DNA of 64,000 nt, taken from Stenotrophomonas humi. GTDB lineage: Bacteria; Pseudomonadota; Gammaproteobacteria; Xanthomonadales; Xanthomonadaceae. Shown here in pieces: positions 37,627 to 48,225 of this stretch (positions within the stretch are counted from its first letter, which is position 1; every line of letters begins with the position of its first letter). The notes beneath the pieces are model-generated. The model searched no databases. It saw nothing but the letters and a program-made list of their open reading frames with translations, and had not been told where the DNA came from. The stretch lies in the NCBI RefSeq assembly GCF_001431415.1, contig NZ_LDJI01000027.1, positions 107,494 through 171,493 of the forward strand, in the 5' to 3' direction. The position numbers and the translations under genes are program-made.

Positions 37627-38997
<1,371 letters not shown>

Positions 38998-39028
38998 TCC
39001 CGTTCGCGCAGTCTGGATTGAGAAAATA

Positions 39029-39051
39029 GCCCGCAGCGATGCGGGCTTTTT
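39029..39051 (+). terminator. intrinsic terminator of serS
   Basis: GCCCGCA / TGCGGGC stem with a GCGA tetraloop followed by TTTTT, 31 bp after the serS stop. Confidence 0.9.
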
Positions 39052-39206
39052 CGTGTTCTCGCACTGAAGCGATTGAACCGTAAGAACTTTCTGTCCTTAT
39101 CGCTGCGGCGTCGAGGTATATAAAGAGGACCGTTTGGGGTCTGATTTGTAAATTCAGGACAAAGGTGATTGAATTCGCGAGTTCGTTCCAAATCTGGGAT
39201 CAATCC

Positions 39207-40199
39207 ATGCAAGACCTCAACGACCTCTACTACTTTGCGATGGTGGTGGATCATGGCGGTTTTGCCGCCGCTGAACGCGCACTGGGCATACCCAAGTCGC
39301 GCCTGAGCCGGCGCATCAGCCAACTGGAAACCGAGCTGGGCGTACGCCTGCTGCAGCGTTCCACCCGCCGCTTCGCGGTGACTGACGTTGGCATGAGCGT
39401 GCACCGGCATGCCCAGACGATGCTGTCCGAGGCACAGGCCGCGCGCGAGGTGGTTGACCGGCTGAGTGCCGAGCCACGCGGACTGGTGCGCGCCAGCGTG
39501 CCGGTGTCGCTGGCACAGATGCAGCTGTCCAAACTGCTGCCGAAATTCCTGGCGCAATACCCGAAGGTGCGACTGCAGCTGGCCATCACCAACCGGCGCG
39601 TGGATATCATCAACGAAGGCTACGACGTGGCGCTGCGCGTTCGCTCACGGCTGGATGACGACGGCAGCCTGGTGATGCGCAGCTTCGGCCAGGTGCAGGA
39701 GCTGCTGGTCGCCAGCCCCGCCTATCTGGATCGTGCCGGCCGCCCAGCGTCGCCGCAGGACATCTCCAACCACGTCACCCTGAGCATCAGCGAAGACGAA
39801 GCGCGCCAGCGCTGGGAGCTGCACGGCCCGGGCGGTGAGGTGCATCGCGTGGAGCTGCAGCCGCGTGTGGCGGGCTCGGATTTCCCCTTGCTGCAGTCGA
39901 TGGTCAAGGACGGTTTCGGCATCACCATGCTGCCGGAAACCATCTGCGCCGAGGCCGTGCGCAACGGCGAGCTGGAGGTGGTGTTGCCGGACTGGTCGCT
40001 GCCGCAGGGCATCTGCCACGCGGTGTTCGCCTCCCGTCGCGGCCTGCTGCCGGCAGTGCGCGTGTTCATCGACTTTCTGGCCGAACATCTGCCGCCGGAA
40101 CTGGAGGCCTCACGCCTGGATTGCGGCGGCGCCTGCGAACGGGCCAAGGAAAAGATCCGTGCCTCGACCGTTGGTGCACTGGCCATCGAGACCGGTTGA
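39207..40199 (+). CDS. LysR-family transcriptional regulator
   Basis: 330 residues. N-terminal winged helix-turn-helix (LNDLYYFAMVVDHGGFAAAERALG ending in IPKSRLSRRISQLE) and a periplasmic-binding-protein-like effector domain (from about 90). The closest visible type is the CrgA/YafC-like group that acts on oxidoreductase genes. No divergent target gene is adjacent, since the upstream neighbour serS points toward it, so the target cannot be named. Start at the ATG at 39207 where the HTH begins; an AT-rich TATATAAAG stretch around 39116-39124 could be its promoter. Confidence 0.88.
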   Translation: MQDLNDLYYFAMVVDHGGFAAAERALGIPKSRLSRRISQLETELGVRLLQRSTRRFAVTDVGMSVHRHAQTMLSEAQAAREVVDRLSAEPRGLVRASVPVSLAQMQLSKLLPKFLAQYPKVRLQLAITNRRVDIINEGYDVALRVRSRLDDDGSLVMRSFGQVQELLVASPAYLDRAGRPASPQDISNHVTLSISEDEARQRWELHGPGGEVHRVELQPRVAGSDFPLLQSMVKDGFGITMLPETICAEAVRNGELEVVLPDWSLPQGICHAVFASRRGLLPAVRVFIDFLAEHLPPELEASRLDCGGACERAKEKIRASTVGALAIETG

Positions 40200-40270
40200 G
40201 CAAAACCGCGGCAAGCATGCGAGAATGCGCGCCCGGCCACGCACCTCATCGCCGGGCTCAAGCACAGCAA

Positions 40271-40360
40271 GGACAGATGGCCGAGCGGTTGAAGGCACCG
40301 GTCTTGAAAACCGGCGAAGGGTTAAACCTTCCGTGGGTTCGAATCCCACTCTGTCCGCCA
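40271..40360 (+). tRNA. tRNA-Ser (UGA anticodon)
   Basis: 90-nt tRNA with encoded CCA. Acceptor stem GGACAGA/TCTGTCC, anticodon stem CCGGT/ACCGG around the loop CTTGAAA giving anticodon TGA, a long class II variable arm (GCGAAGGGTTAAACCTTCCG region) and T arm GGTTCGAATCC. It reads UCA and, by wobble, other UCN codons. Confidence 0.98.
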
Positions 40361-40372
40361 AAACATTGATTA

Positions 40373-40396
40373 AGCCCCTGATTTCAGGGGCTTTTT
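40373..40396 (+). terminator. intrinsic terminator of tRNA-Ser
   Basis: AGCCCCTG / CAGGGGCT stem with ATTT loop, followed by TTTTT, 12 bp after the CCA end. Confidence 0.9.
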
Positions 40397-40652
40397 CATG
40401 GCTGAAGAATTTTTCCAGCGCTTTGCTCCACAGCGTTGGAACAGCGCTTCCGCCGCTATTGCCATGGCGAAAGCGTCGATTTCCCACAAAACCTGCGCGA
40501 GTCTCTACACAAAGTGGCGAGGCGTATGAGGCGGGGGAATCGCGGGGGATCAACATTGAACAGCGGGTGTGCAATGCTTCCAAAGAGGCCTCCGCTGCTT
40601 TGCAGCCAGGCTTGATTCCGAAGCTGGCTTGGATCAGACGCATGGACCCTGT

Positions 40653-41138
40653 ATGAAATCAGCCAAACTAATCTTGATGGTGGTGTGTTCTGTCGGTGCG
40701 TGCGTTTGGCTCTCTCAGCAGAGTAGAGCCGCTGATGTACCTGGCATTACGCAAGATGCAGGTCGTGGATATGAGATCGCAGTTCCGAACGGCACACCCG
40801 TCAACGCAGGTGCCTACAACCAGATGATCGTGGCCCAAGGGCACGAGCATTACTGTGGTTCGGGGAAGTGCGACAGGTTGCCTGAACTGGTTTCCGGCTC
40901 CGCGCCTACTTACCCGCCAGAGCTCATAGCTGCAGACATCACTGGTAGCGCGACGTTGGTCTTCACCATCGACGAGCAAGGGAGCGTCGTGGATGCGCGT
41001 GTTGAATCTGCAACACGCCCGGAATTTTCGGACGCCTCGCTTGAGGCGGTCCGCACTTGGAAATTCACTCCTGCAACATTGAGTGGGAAGCCGATCCGGA
41101 TGGAAACCCGTCAACAGTTTCCCTTTGAACTGCGCTGA
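40653..41138 (+). CDS. small exported TonB_C-domain protein
   Basis: 161 residues. N-terminal hydrophobic signal (SAKLILMVVCSVGACVWLSQ, then QSRAA), likely cleaved after SRA-A or kept as an anchor, a middle part with a Cys pair (HYCGSGKCDRLPELVSG), and a C-terminal TonB_C-like domain (PTYPPELIAADITGSATLV ... AVRTWKFTPATLSGKPI). It lacks the Pro-rich linker of TonB. The DNA is visibly less GC-rich than its neighbours (about 55% in the stretch sampled), and the gene follows a tRNA, which hints at acquisition. Function unknown. Confidence 0.75.
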   Translation: MKSAKLILMVVCSVGACVWLSQQSRAADVPGITQDAGRGYEIAVPNGTPVNAGAYNQMIVAQGHEHYCGSGKCDRLPELVSGSAPTYPPELIAADITGSATLVFTIDEQGSVVDARVESATRPEFSDASLEAVRTWKFTPATLSGKPIRMETRQQFPFELR

Positions 41139-41368
41139 GGGTGCGTCTGGGCCAAGGTGCCAGGGGCTGAACTGTTTCCGGCGGCGGATGCGTGCTGCAC
41201 TCCTGCCGCTCGCGGTAGTTTGAACGGCAGAGTCCATGGATCGGCCCGGAGTTGTCCAACCTGCAGTCCTCGCCACGCTGTTGCGCAGCTACGATCTGGC
41301 GTGCGGTGTGGTTCTGCCCGAAGAACTGCGTGCGTCCTTGGGATTCCCCCCGCGCGAACCCGAGGGGC

Positions 41369-43489
41369 TTACTCCGGCGTGTTCTGGAACGAGGACAGTC
41401 GCGCCTCGAGCGCGGCTTGGCGGGCACCGCCGCCGTGCAGACGGATGAAGTTCTCGGCACTGACGGCGCGGCCAAGCAGCACCCCTTGCAACTGGTCACA
41501 CCCCAGCCGCTCCACGTAGGCGCGTTGCGCGGCGTTTTCGATGCCGGCCGCGACCACGGACATGTTCAACGCGTGCCCCAAGGCCACGATGGCCGAGACG
41601 ATCACCACGTCTTCGTCGCTTTCTTCCAGGGTCAGCACGAACGCACGGTCGATCTTGATCTCGCTGGCGGGCAGCCGCTTGAGATGCAGCAGGCTGGACA
41701 CGCCAGTGCCGAAATTGTCGATGGAGATGCCCACGCCCAGTGCGGCGACATTGCGCAGGACCGCGATGGTGCTCTCGGTGTCACGCATCATCGCGCTTTC
41801 GCTGATCTCGAGGATCAAGCGCGCCGGTTCCAGTTCATTGCGCTCCAGCGCATTGCGGACATCATCCAGCAGCTGTTGTGAACCCAGTTGGCGGTCGGAC
41901 ACGTTCACCGAGATGTTCCACTCGTTGTGGCCGGCATCCTGCCAGCTGCGCATCTGTCGACATGCCTCGTCCAGAATCCAGGTGCCGAGCACGTTCATCA
42001 GGCCGTTCTGTTCGGCCAGGCGGATGATCCGTTCGCTGGGAACATAGCCATGCTCGGGATGGCGCCAGCGGATCAGCCCTTCGGCACCGCTGACTTGGCC
42101 ACTCTCGGCATGGACACGGGGCTGGTAGTGCAATGAAAGCTGGGCGGTACCGATCGCCTTGCGCAGGTCTTCGAGCAGGTATCGATCCTGTTCGACGTTG
42201 TCATTCATCCAGTCGGCGAACACTGTGTGCGTGTTGTGCCCGGCCTGTTTGGCGTAGCGCATGGCGGTTTCGGCCATCGCGATCAGCTGCGCGGGCGAGT
42301 TGCCATGGTCCGGATGCAGGGCCATGCCCAGGCTGCCGGTGATGCGCAGCTCGCGGCCACCGCCGCGCGCCGAATTGACCGCCAGGATGATGCGCTCGGC
42401 ATAGGCATCGACTTCATTGGCGCTCTTCAACGTGGTGGCGATGATGAACTGATCGCCGCCCAGCCGGCCTACCAGGTCTTCGGGTGGAAGCATCCGCCGC
42501 AGCCGCTCGGCGATGTCCATCAGCACGGCATCACCCACGGGCGAACCGAACGCGCCGTTGATGTGGCGGAAGCCGTCCAGATCGATCGACATCACCGCGA
42601 AGGCGTTGCCATCCTGCAGCAGCTGTTCGATGCGTTCGTGGGAAAGCTGACGGTTGGGCAGGCGGGTCAGGGCATCGTGCTGGCTGGCATGGAACAGCTC
42701 CTTGCGGGCATCGTCCAACGATGCGGCCAGCATCGAATTGCGCAGGTGCAGAAGACGCGACTGCATGCGCTGTTCCTGCAGCGAGAAGATCAGCACGATG
42801 GCCATGACGCCCACGGTCAACAGGACCACGCAGGCGGCCAGCCACTCGGTGGGGACGCCGCCGCTGGCGGCAGCGCCACAGACCGCATCGGCAGGAAAAC
42901 GGGCGGCTGCCATGCCGGTGTAATGCATGCCGACAATGGCAAGGCCCATCACCACCGAGGCGATCAGGCGAGGCAGCAGCGCGTGTTCAATGGTGCGCAG
43001 GCGGAAGGCGATGTACAGCGCACTCCATGAGGCGCCGACCGCGATCACGATGGAAAGCACGAACCAGACCTGGTCGTAGTCGATGGCCGGTTGCATGCGC
43101 AGTGCCGACATGCCGACGTAATGCATCCAGGCAATGCCCAGGCCCATCAGCAGTGCGCCCAGCGCAAGGCGCAGGTGCGGCAGCGTGGCCCGGGAAACCA
43201 GCCACAGTGCGAACAACGATGCAGCCACCGCGACCAGCAGCGACTCAAGGGTGAGCCAAAGGTCGTAACCCAGCGGAATGGGTAGACGGAAGGCCAGCAT
43301 GCCGACAAAGTGCATGGACCAGATGCCGGCCCCCATGGCTACGCCGCCGGCAAGCAGCCAGCGGGCGGCAGTGCGCCGGGGCTGGGTTGCGGACACCCGC
43401 GAGGCCATGTCCAGCGCCGTGAACGAGGCCAGGATGGCAACGAGGATGGAGAGCACCACGAACAACGGGTTGTAGCTGCCGACGAGCAT
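41369..43489 (-). CDS. MHYT-GGDEF-EAL protein with degenerate catalytic motifs
   Basis: 706 residues. The N-terminal MHYT sensor (about 1-225) has seven predicted helices with the repeated metal-binding motifs SMHFVGM, WMHYVGM and GMHYTGM, thought to bind copper or sense gases. The GGDEF domain (about 265-430) reads GGDQF at the active site. The EAL domain (about 440-690) keeps the first glutamate (AEGLIRW) and the metal-site Asn and Glu, but DDFG is DNFG and the catalytic Glu of AEGVE is Ala (VVAAGIEN). Cyclic-di-GMP synthesis and breakdown are therefore both unlikely, and a receptor or scaffold role is inferred. Start ATG at 43489 with GGGAG 8 nt upstream. It lies just downstream of fliR. 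Confidence 0.9.
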   Translation of the reverse strand: MLVGSYNPLFVVLSILVAILASFTALDMASRVSATQPRRTAARWLLAGGVAMGAGIWSMHFVGMLAFRLPIPLGYDLWLTLESLLVAVAASLFALWLVSRATLPHLRLALGALLMGLGIAWMHYVGMSALRMQPAIDYDQVWFVLSIVIAVGASWSALYIAFRLRTIEHALLPRLIASVVMGLAIVGMHYTGMAAARFPADAVCGAAASGGVPTEWLAACVVLLTVGVMAIVLIFSLQEQRMQSRLLHLRNSMLAASLDDARKELFHASQHDALTRLPNRQLSHERIEQLLQDGNAFAVMSIDLDGFRHINGAFGSPVGDAVLMDIAERLRRMLPPEDLVGRLGGDQFIIATTLKSANEVDAYAERIILAVNSARGGGRELRITGSLGMALHPDHGNSPAQLIAMAETAMRYAKQAGHNTHTVFADWMNDNVEQDRYLLEDLRKAIGTAQLSLHYQPRVHAESGQVSGAEGLIRWRHPEHGYVPSERIIRLAEQNGLMNVLGTWILDEACRQMRSWQDAGHNEWNISVNVSDRQLGSQQLLDDVRNALERNELEPARLILEISESAMMRDTESTIAVLRNVAALGVGISIDNFGTGVSSLLHLKRLPASEIKIDRAFVLTLEESDEDVVIVSAIVALGHALNMSVVAAGIENAAQRAYVERLGCDQLQGVLLGRAVSAENFIRLHGGGARQAALEARLSSFQNTPE

Positions 43490-43658
43490 CAAACCCACTC
43501 CCTTTAGTGTCCGTACCGCATGGCGTCATGCCCCCGCATGACGAATGGCCAATCCAGTCCGCGCTGGCCTACCGGGGCAGACTATCGCGAGCTACCCCGA
43601 TGGCGGCAATAGCCAGAGGACGCAATAGGAAAACCGGACGCGCGAGCTGTGGAGTACA

Positions 43659-44450
43659 TCACATTGTTACCTGCCGTGCCGCATCGAACGTCATGTCGAA
43701 CAGGCGCTGCACCGGCGGGCCCATTTCTCCTGACAGCAACACCAGCAGCAACAGCCCCACCAGCAATGCGACCGGCAGGCCCAGCTGGATGGGATTGAGC
43801 GCCGGCGCGGCACGGGCGAGCACACCGAAGGCCAGGTTGATGGCCAGCATGGCCACCACCAGCGGCAGGGCCAGTGACAGTGCACCGCGGAAAATCTGCA
43901 GCGCCAGTGTCGGGGCAATGCTGGCAACGGCATGCGGGTCGGGCAGGGCGGTGCCGATCGGCAGTGCCTTGTAGCTGTCGACCAGCAACGCAATCACCGC
44001 CAGGTGGCCATTGCTGGTGAAGAACAGCAGGCCGAACAACAGATAGAACCACTGTCCGATGACCCCCGAGCTGCCACCGCGCAGCGGGTCACTCATCTGC
44101 GCGAACGCCAGGCCGGTGCTCTGCGCGATCATCTCGCCGGCCATCGCGCCCGCTTCAAAGATCAACCGTAAGAGGAAGCCCATGGTGATGCCAACGGCCA
44201 GCTCGCGCAGGATCGTGAGTACGGTGATCGAATCGAAGCCATGGAACAGCGGTACCGGTGGCAGCACCGGGGCCAGCGCGACCGACAGCGTCACCGCCAG
44301 CAGCCCTCGGACGCGGCCTGGCACCGCACGGGTGCCGATCATCGGCATGGCCATCAGCATGGCGCCGATACGCAGCATGATCCACAGGGTGTTGCCGATG
44401 ATGGCGAAGGCCTGTTGGCCGTCGACGACCATCTGGGTGGCGGAATCCAT
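43659..44450 (-). CDS. fliR: flagellar export gate protein FliR
   Basis: 263 residues with about six membrane helices (WIMLRIGAMLMAMPMIG; a long loop; FYLLFGLLFFTSNGHLAVI; LPLVVAMLAINLAFGVLARA). FliR makes up the gate of the export complex with FliP and FliQ. Conserved family features: the RAVPGRVRGLLA basic loop and ALNPIQLGLPVALLVGL near the C-terminus. It starts 7 bp after fliQ and is the last flagellar gene of this run. Confidence 0.95.
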   Translation of the reverse strand: MDSATQMVVDGQQAFAIIGNTLWIMLRIGAMLMAMPMIGTRAVPGRVRGLLAVTLSVALAPVLPPVPLFHGFDSITVLTILRELAVGITMGFLLRLIFEAGAMAGEMIAQSTGLAFAQMSDPLRGGSSGVIGQWFYLLFGLLFFTSNGHLAVIALLVDSYKALPIGTALPDPHAVASIAPTLALQIFRGALSLALPLVVAMLAINLAFGVLARAAPALNPIQLGLPVALLVGLLLLVLLSGEMGPPVQRLFDMTFDAARQVTM

Positions 44451-44457
44451 CGCCGGG

Positions 44458-44727
44458 CTATCCGATCAGATGGGGTATGCGCTGGAACAGCTGGACGGTG
44501 AATTCGACCAGGTGGCCGATCAGCAGGCTACCCAGCGCGAACAACGCGGCGGTGAGCGCAGCGGCCTTGGCGACGAAGGCGATGGTTGGTTCATTGAGCT
44601 GGGTGGCAGCCTGGATCACACCCACCACCACACCGACCACCAGGACGGTAAGCAGCAGGGGGCCGGCGACCCAGAGGGTGGCGACGAGGCCGCCACGCAG
44701 TTCGGTTAGGGCAAGTTCGGGGCTCAT
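44458..44727 (-). CDS. fliQ: flagellar export gate protein FliQ
   Basis: 89 residues, the usual size, two membrane helices (LWVAGPLLLTVLVVGVVVGVI and a second near 50-75) joined by the conserved QAATQLNEPTIAFVAKA loop. The start at 44727 is the MSPELAL methionine. It is separated from fliP by 147 bp that contain a strong hairpin, which is unusual because fliP-fliQ are normally tightly spaced. Confidence 0.94.
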   Translation of the reverse strand: MSPELALTELRGGLVATLWVAGPLLLTVLVVGVVVGVIQAATQLNEPTIAFVAKAAALTAALFALGSLLIGHLVEFTVQLFQRIPHLIG

Positions 44728-44821
44728 GCAGGCATTGGATGCAAGGTTGGTGCCAGAGGCGTGACGGGATGATGGCGGTGCTGCCCGCGCGCTCTTGCGC
44801 AAAGCGCAGGGAGGGGAAAAC

Positions 44822-44852
44822 GACAAAGCCGCGACGTGGTCGCGGCTTTGTC
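44822..44852 (-). terminator. strong hairpin between fliP and fliQ
   Basis: Perfect 14-bp stem GACAAAGCCGCGAC / GTCGCGGCTTTGTC with a 3-nt loop, followed on the minus strand by GTTTTCC after one intervening base. It lies 22 bp after the fliP stop. It has the form of an intrinsic terminator inside the fliE-R operon. Confidence 0.6.
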
Positions 44853-44874
44853 AGGAGGCATCAACGAGCGTGGA

Positions 44875-45657
44875 TCACACCGCGTTGAAGCTCGCCGCCA
44901 ATGTGCCGACCACCAGCACCCAGCCATCCACCAGCACGAACAACAGAATCTTGAACGGTGCCGACACCAGCATCGGCGACAGCATCATCATGCCCATCGA
45001 CATCAGTACGCTGGATACCACCAGGTCGATGATCACGAACGGGATGAAAATCAGGAAACCGATCTCGAACGCGGTCTTCAATTCGCTGGTCACGAACGAT
45101 GCCACCAGCACCGGGAACGGCACCGCGTCCGGACTCGCATAAGCGCCATGCCCGGCCAGCCCGGCAAACGTCATCAGATCGGTCTCGCGTACCTGCGCCA
45201 GCATGAAGGCACGCAGGGGCGCCGTGGTCAGCTGCCAGGCGGTCTGGAAATCAATCTGGCCATCCAGGTAGGGCGCCATGCCGGTGGACCAGGCTTTGTC
45301 CCATACCGGCATCATGATCATTGCGGTGAGGAACAACGCCAGTCCCAACAGAATCTGATTGGACGGCGTCTGGCCGGTGCCAAGCGCCTGACGCAGCAGG
45401 CCCAGCACGATGATGATGCGGGTGAACGCGGTGAGCACCAGCAGCATCGATGGCAGCAGGGTGATGGCCGTCATCAGCAGCAGGGTCTGCAGCGGCAGGC
45501 TCACCGGCTGGCTGCCGATCTTGCCGACATTCACGTCAGGCAATGCAGGCATCTGTGGCGTGCCCGGTGCGGCAAAGGCGAACAACGGCAGTGCCAGCAT
45601 CGCCAGCAGCAGGAACAGTTGCCAGCAATGGCGCTGGCTGAAACGAAGACCCGGCAT
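44875..45657 (-). CDS. fliP: flagellar export gate protein FliP
   Basis: 260 residues. N-terminal cleavable signal peptide ([19 protein letters not shown]), then four helices with the family signatures [37 protein letters not shown] and [20 protein letters not shown]. It forms the core of the export gate and needs FliO for assembly. Start at 45657, 2 bp after the fliO stop, with AGGA 9 nt upstream. The frame continues far upstream inside fliO and fliN, which is not meaningful. Confidence 0.95.
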   Translation of the reverse strand: MPGLRFSQRHCWQLFLLLAMLALPLFAFAAPGTPQMPALPDVNVGKIGSQPVSLPLQTLLLMTAITLLPSMLLVLTAFTRIIIVLGLLRQALGTGQTPSNQILLGLALFLTAMIMMPVWDKAWSTGMAPYLDGQIDFQTAWQLTTAPLRAFMLAQVRETDLMTFAGLAGHGAYASPDAVPFPVLVASFVTSELKTAFEIGFLIFIPFVIIDLVVSSVLMSMGMMMLSPMLVSAPFKILLFVLVDGWVLVVGTLAASFNAV

Positions 45658-45659
45658 GA

Positions 45660-46067
45660 TCAGGAATCCTTGCGCAGCTTCTGCGAGAGCAGCTGTGCGA
45701 AATTCGGAAGGTGTTTGAGTGTGGGAAGCGCCGGAGCCGGCGTCTGCGGTAGCGGCTCGGGCAGGGTATGCAGGGCGCTGATGCCGCCGGCCGTCACGCC
45801 CAGCAGCAGTTGCTGGCCGTTGACGTCCACCACCACCACGCGCTCTTTGGCGCCGACGTTGATGCTCGCCACCACCTTCAGGCCTTCGGCCGGGCGGAAC
45901 GCACCACCGGGCAGGCGCTTGAGCACCCAACCCAGGCCGATGATCAAACCCAACACGACCAGCAGCATGAACACCGCGCCGAACATGCTGGGCGTGCTCG
46001 CCGCATGTTGGCCGACCGGTGCTGCCGCCTTGGCGGCAGGCGCGGCGAGGGCGAGCAATGCGATCAA
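45660..46067 (-). CDS. fliO: flagellar export assembly protein FliO
   Basis: 135 residues. One membrane helix ([22 protein letters not shown]) followed by a cytoplasmic domain with [21 protein letters not shown], typical of FliO, and a Pro-rich C-terminus. It helps FliP fold. The start is a TTG at 46067 that overlaps the fliN stop (TTGA) and has GGAG with 6-nt spacing; no ATG fits upstream of the membrane segment. The N-terminal [15 protein letters not shown] may act as a signal. Confidence 0.88.
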   Translation of the reverse strand: MIALLALAAPAAKAAAPVGQHAASTPSMFGAVFMLLVVLGLIIGLGWVLKRLPGGAFRPAEGLKVVASINVGAKERVVVVDVNGQQLLLGVTAGGISALHTLPEPLPQTPAPALPTLKHLPNFAQLLSQKLRKDS

Positions 46068-46411
46068 CGCAGTCTCCGGATCCGCTCGCTGGGGCTGACC
46101 ACATCGGTCAGACGCACGCCGAAGCGATCATTGATGACCACCACTTCGCCATGGGCGATCAGGGTGCCGTTGACGAACACATCCAGTGATTCGCCAGCAC
46201 CGCGTTCCAGTTCCACCACCGAGCCCTGGTTGAGCTGCAGCAGGTTGCGGATCGGCAGGCGCGCACGGCCGACTTCCAGCGACAGCGTCACGGGGACGTC
46301 GAGGATCACGTCCAGATCGAGGTCGGTGCCGCTGGCGGCATCGGCCTGCAGATTGGCGAACTGTGCCGGCGTGGCGGAGGCGACGGTATCGGGGGCTTCG
46401 GTGTCATTCAT
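46064..46411 (-). CDS. fliN: flagellar switch protein FliN
   Basis: 115 residues with the SpoA-type C-terminal domain: [40 protein letters not shown] and [20 protein letters not shown]. It forms the lower C-ring, binds CheY-P and docks FliH. It overlaps fliM by 8 bp and fliO by 4 bp. Confidence 0.96.
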   Translation of the reverse strand: MNDTEAPDTVASATPAQFANLQADAASGTDLDLDVILDVPVTLSLEVGRARLPIRNLLQLNQGSVVELERGAGESLDVFVNGTLIAHGEVVVINDRFGVRLTDVVSPSERIRRLR

Positions 46412-47420
46412 TGGATGTGTCCTGGATCACGGGAACGTTGGGACGCTTGCCCGGCGGATGGGTTGCGGTGATCTTGATGGCGTTGCGCTCGTTGGCGACA
46501 CCGAACTGGCCGGTGAATACCGGGATGCCTTCCACGCACAGCGGGACTTCCTTGGGCATGTCGATGGGCAGGATGTCGCCGATCTTCAGTTTGGTGAGTT
46601 CACGCAGGCTCATGCGGCGGTTGGCCAGCACGCTGGAGAGTTCGACTTCGGCGGTGTTGAGCTGTTCGCGCAACATGATGGCCCAGCTTTCATCGCGGTC
46701 ATTGCGGTCGCTTTGAATACCGGCATCGAGCAGTTCGCGGATCGGCTCCAGCATCGAATACGGCAGGGTGATGTGGATGTCGCCACCGCCGCCGTCGAGT
46801 TCGACGTGGAAACGGCTGACCACCACGTACTCGCGCGGGCTGACGATATTGGCGAAGTGCGGGTTGATCTCGGAGTTGATGTAGTCGAAATCGACGTTCA
46901 ACACCGGCCCCCAGGCCTCGCGCAGATCGGCGAAGGTCTGCTTGAGCATCAGCTGGATCACGCGCATCTCGGTCGCGGTGAATTCGCGGCCTTCAATGCG
47001 GGTTGGGTAGCGCCCGTCACCACCGAAGAAGTTGTCGACGATGGCAAACACCAGGGTCGGTTCGAAGACGATCAGGCCGGTACCGCGCAGTGGTTTGAAG
47101 CGGATCAGATTCAGATTGGTCGGCACGTACAGCGAGTGCAGGTAGTCGCCGAACTTGATCAGTTCGATGCCACGCACCGACAGCTCGGCCGAGCGGCGGA
47201 TCAGGTTGAACAGGCCGATGCGCCACAGGCGGGCGAAGCGCTCGTTGACCATTTCCAGCGTCGGCATGCGCCCACGGATGATGCGGTCCTGGCTGGCGAA
47301 GTCATAGGAGCGTGCTTCGCCGGGTGCCGGGGCCGGCTCGGCGGTGCTGACATTGCCGGAATCGACACCATGCAGCAGGGCATCGATTTCGTCCTGTGAC
47401 AGCAGGTCGTTGATGCTCAT
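46404..47420 (-). CDS. fliM: flagellar switch protein FliM
   Basis: 338 residues. The N-terminal CheY-binding peptide is SINDLLSQDEIDALLHGV. A CheC-like middle domain follows (about 40-230), then a C-terminal SpoA domain similar to FliN. It is the C-ring subunit that receives CheY-P and links FliG to FliN. AGGGAA lies 5 nt upstream of the ATG. Confidence 0.96.
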   Translation of the reverse strand: MSINDLLSQDEIDALLHGVDSGNVSTAEPAPAPGEARSYDFASQDRIIRGRMPTLEMVNERFARLWRIGLFNLIRRSAELSVRGIELIKFGDYLHSLYVPTNLNLIRFKPLRGTGLIVFEPTLVFAIVDNFFGGDGRYPTRIEGREFTATEMRVIQLMLKQTFADLREAWGPVLNVDFDYINSEINPHFANIVSPREYVVVSRFHVELDGGGGDIHITLPYSMLEPIRELLDAGIQSDRNDRDESWAIMLREQLNTAEVELSSVLANRRMSLRELTKLKIGDILPIDMPKEVPLCVEGIPVFTGQFGVANERNAIKITATHPPGKRPNVPVIQDTSNE

Positions 47421-47429
47421 CGTGTTCCC

Positions 47430-47942
47430 TTACTGGGTGACAAAGCTGGTGAACAGCAGATCATCGGCCGACTTCTTGCCGGTCTCGGCCTTCATCAGCT
47501 TCTGCACCTCGGCCAGTGCCGAGGCCTGCAGCGCTTCCTTGCCGGCGCGGTCGGCGATCTGTGCCGGCTCGACCTGCGAGAACAGCATCAGCAGCTTGGC
47601 GCGGATGGCCGGTGCGTGGGTCTGCATTGCCTGCAACGCCAGCGGATCACGCGTCATCAGCTGCACGTCCACCTGCAGGTAGCGGGGGCCATCGACGGGG
47701 CCGTTGAGGTTGACCACGAACGAGGGGTCCAGCGCGAAGTACTGCGCCGGAGCAGGCGTCGCTGCGACCGGCTTGTCGGCCTTGGCCACGCCCTGTCCCT
47801 GGGTGAAATACCAGACGGCGCCACCGGCACCGCCGGCAGCGACCAGTGCGATCAATGCGATTACCAACAGCGGACGCCGCGACTTACCCGTCGCCTCCTG
47901 GGTCGGTTCGGGTTTACGGGATTTGTCGGCGGCAACAGCCAC
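47430..47942 (-). CDS. fliL: flagellar basal-body-associated protein FliL
   Basis: 170 residues. Short charged N-terminus, one membrane helix (LLVIALIALVAAGGAGGAVWYF, about 25-46), then a periplasmic FliL domain (YFALDPSFVVNLNGPVDGPR, YLQVDVQLMTRDP). It stabilises stators around the motor. It starts at a GTG with GGAG 6 nt upstream. The 283 bp between it and fliK are longer than the other gaps in this operon and hold no gene. Confidence 0.92.
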   Translation of the reverse strand: MAVAADKSRKPEPTQEATGKSRRPLLVIALIALVAAGGAGGAVWYFTQGQGVAKADKPVAATPAPAQYFALDPSFVVNLNGPVDGPRYLQVDVQLMTRDPLALQAMQTHAPAIRAKLLMLFSQVEPAQIADRAGKEALQASALAEVQKLMKAETGKKSADDLLFTSFVTQ

Positions 47943-48225
47943 GGTGTGCTCCTCGAGAATGCTGCCCGTTCACATGCAAGGGGCGTGCCGGAGGAGATGT
48001 GGCGACTGGTGGCGGAATGTTGACGGGGGCGGGGTGGGCCGCTGCGAACCCAGTCGCCTGGCCTTCATGACAGGCCCCAGGCCGGGAAGTACCGGGCTCC
48101 AACAGCGCCGCATTGCGCGCGAGCGGGCGACGGCAGGCCGTGCCATTGGTCTGGCGCTAGCGGCCTCGCGGCCGAGCTGGGACAGGCGGCGACAGCCAGC
48201 GCGGTGCTGGCTTCCGCGCGTCGTC

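Noticed and set aside
40271..41138. Integrated island at tRNA-Ser
   Set aside because: No repeat of the tRNA 3' end, no integrase and no phage genes downstream.
45768..47399. 543-codon plus-strand frame opposite fliO, fliN and fliM
   Set aside because: Antisense to three overlapping flagellar genes; low-complexity His/Gln-rich product.
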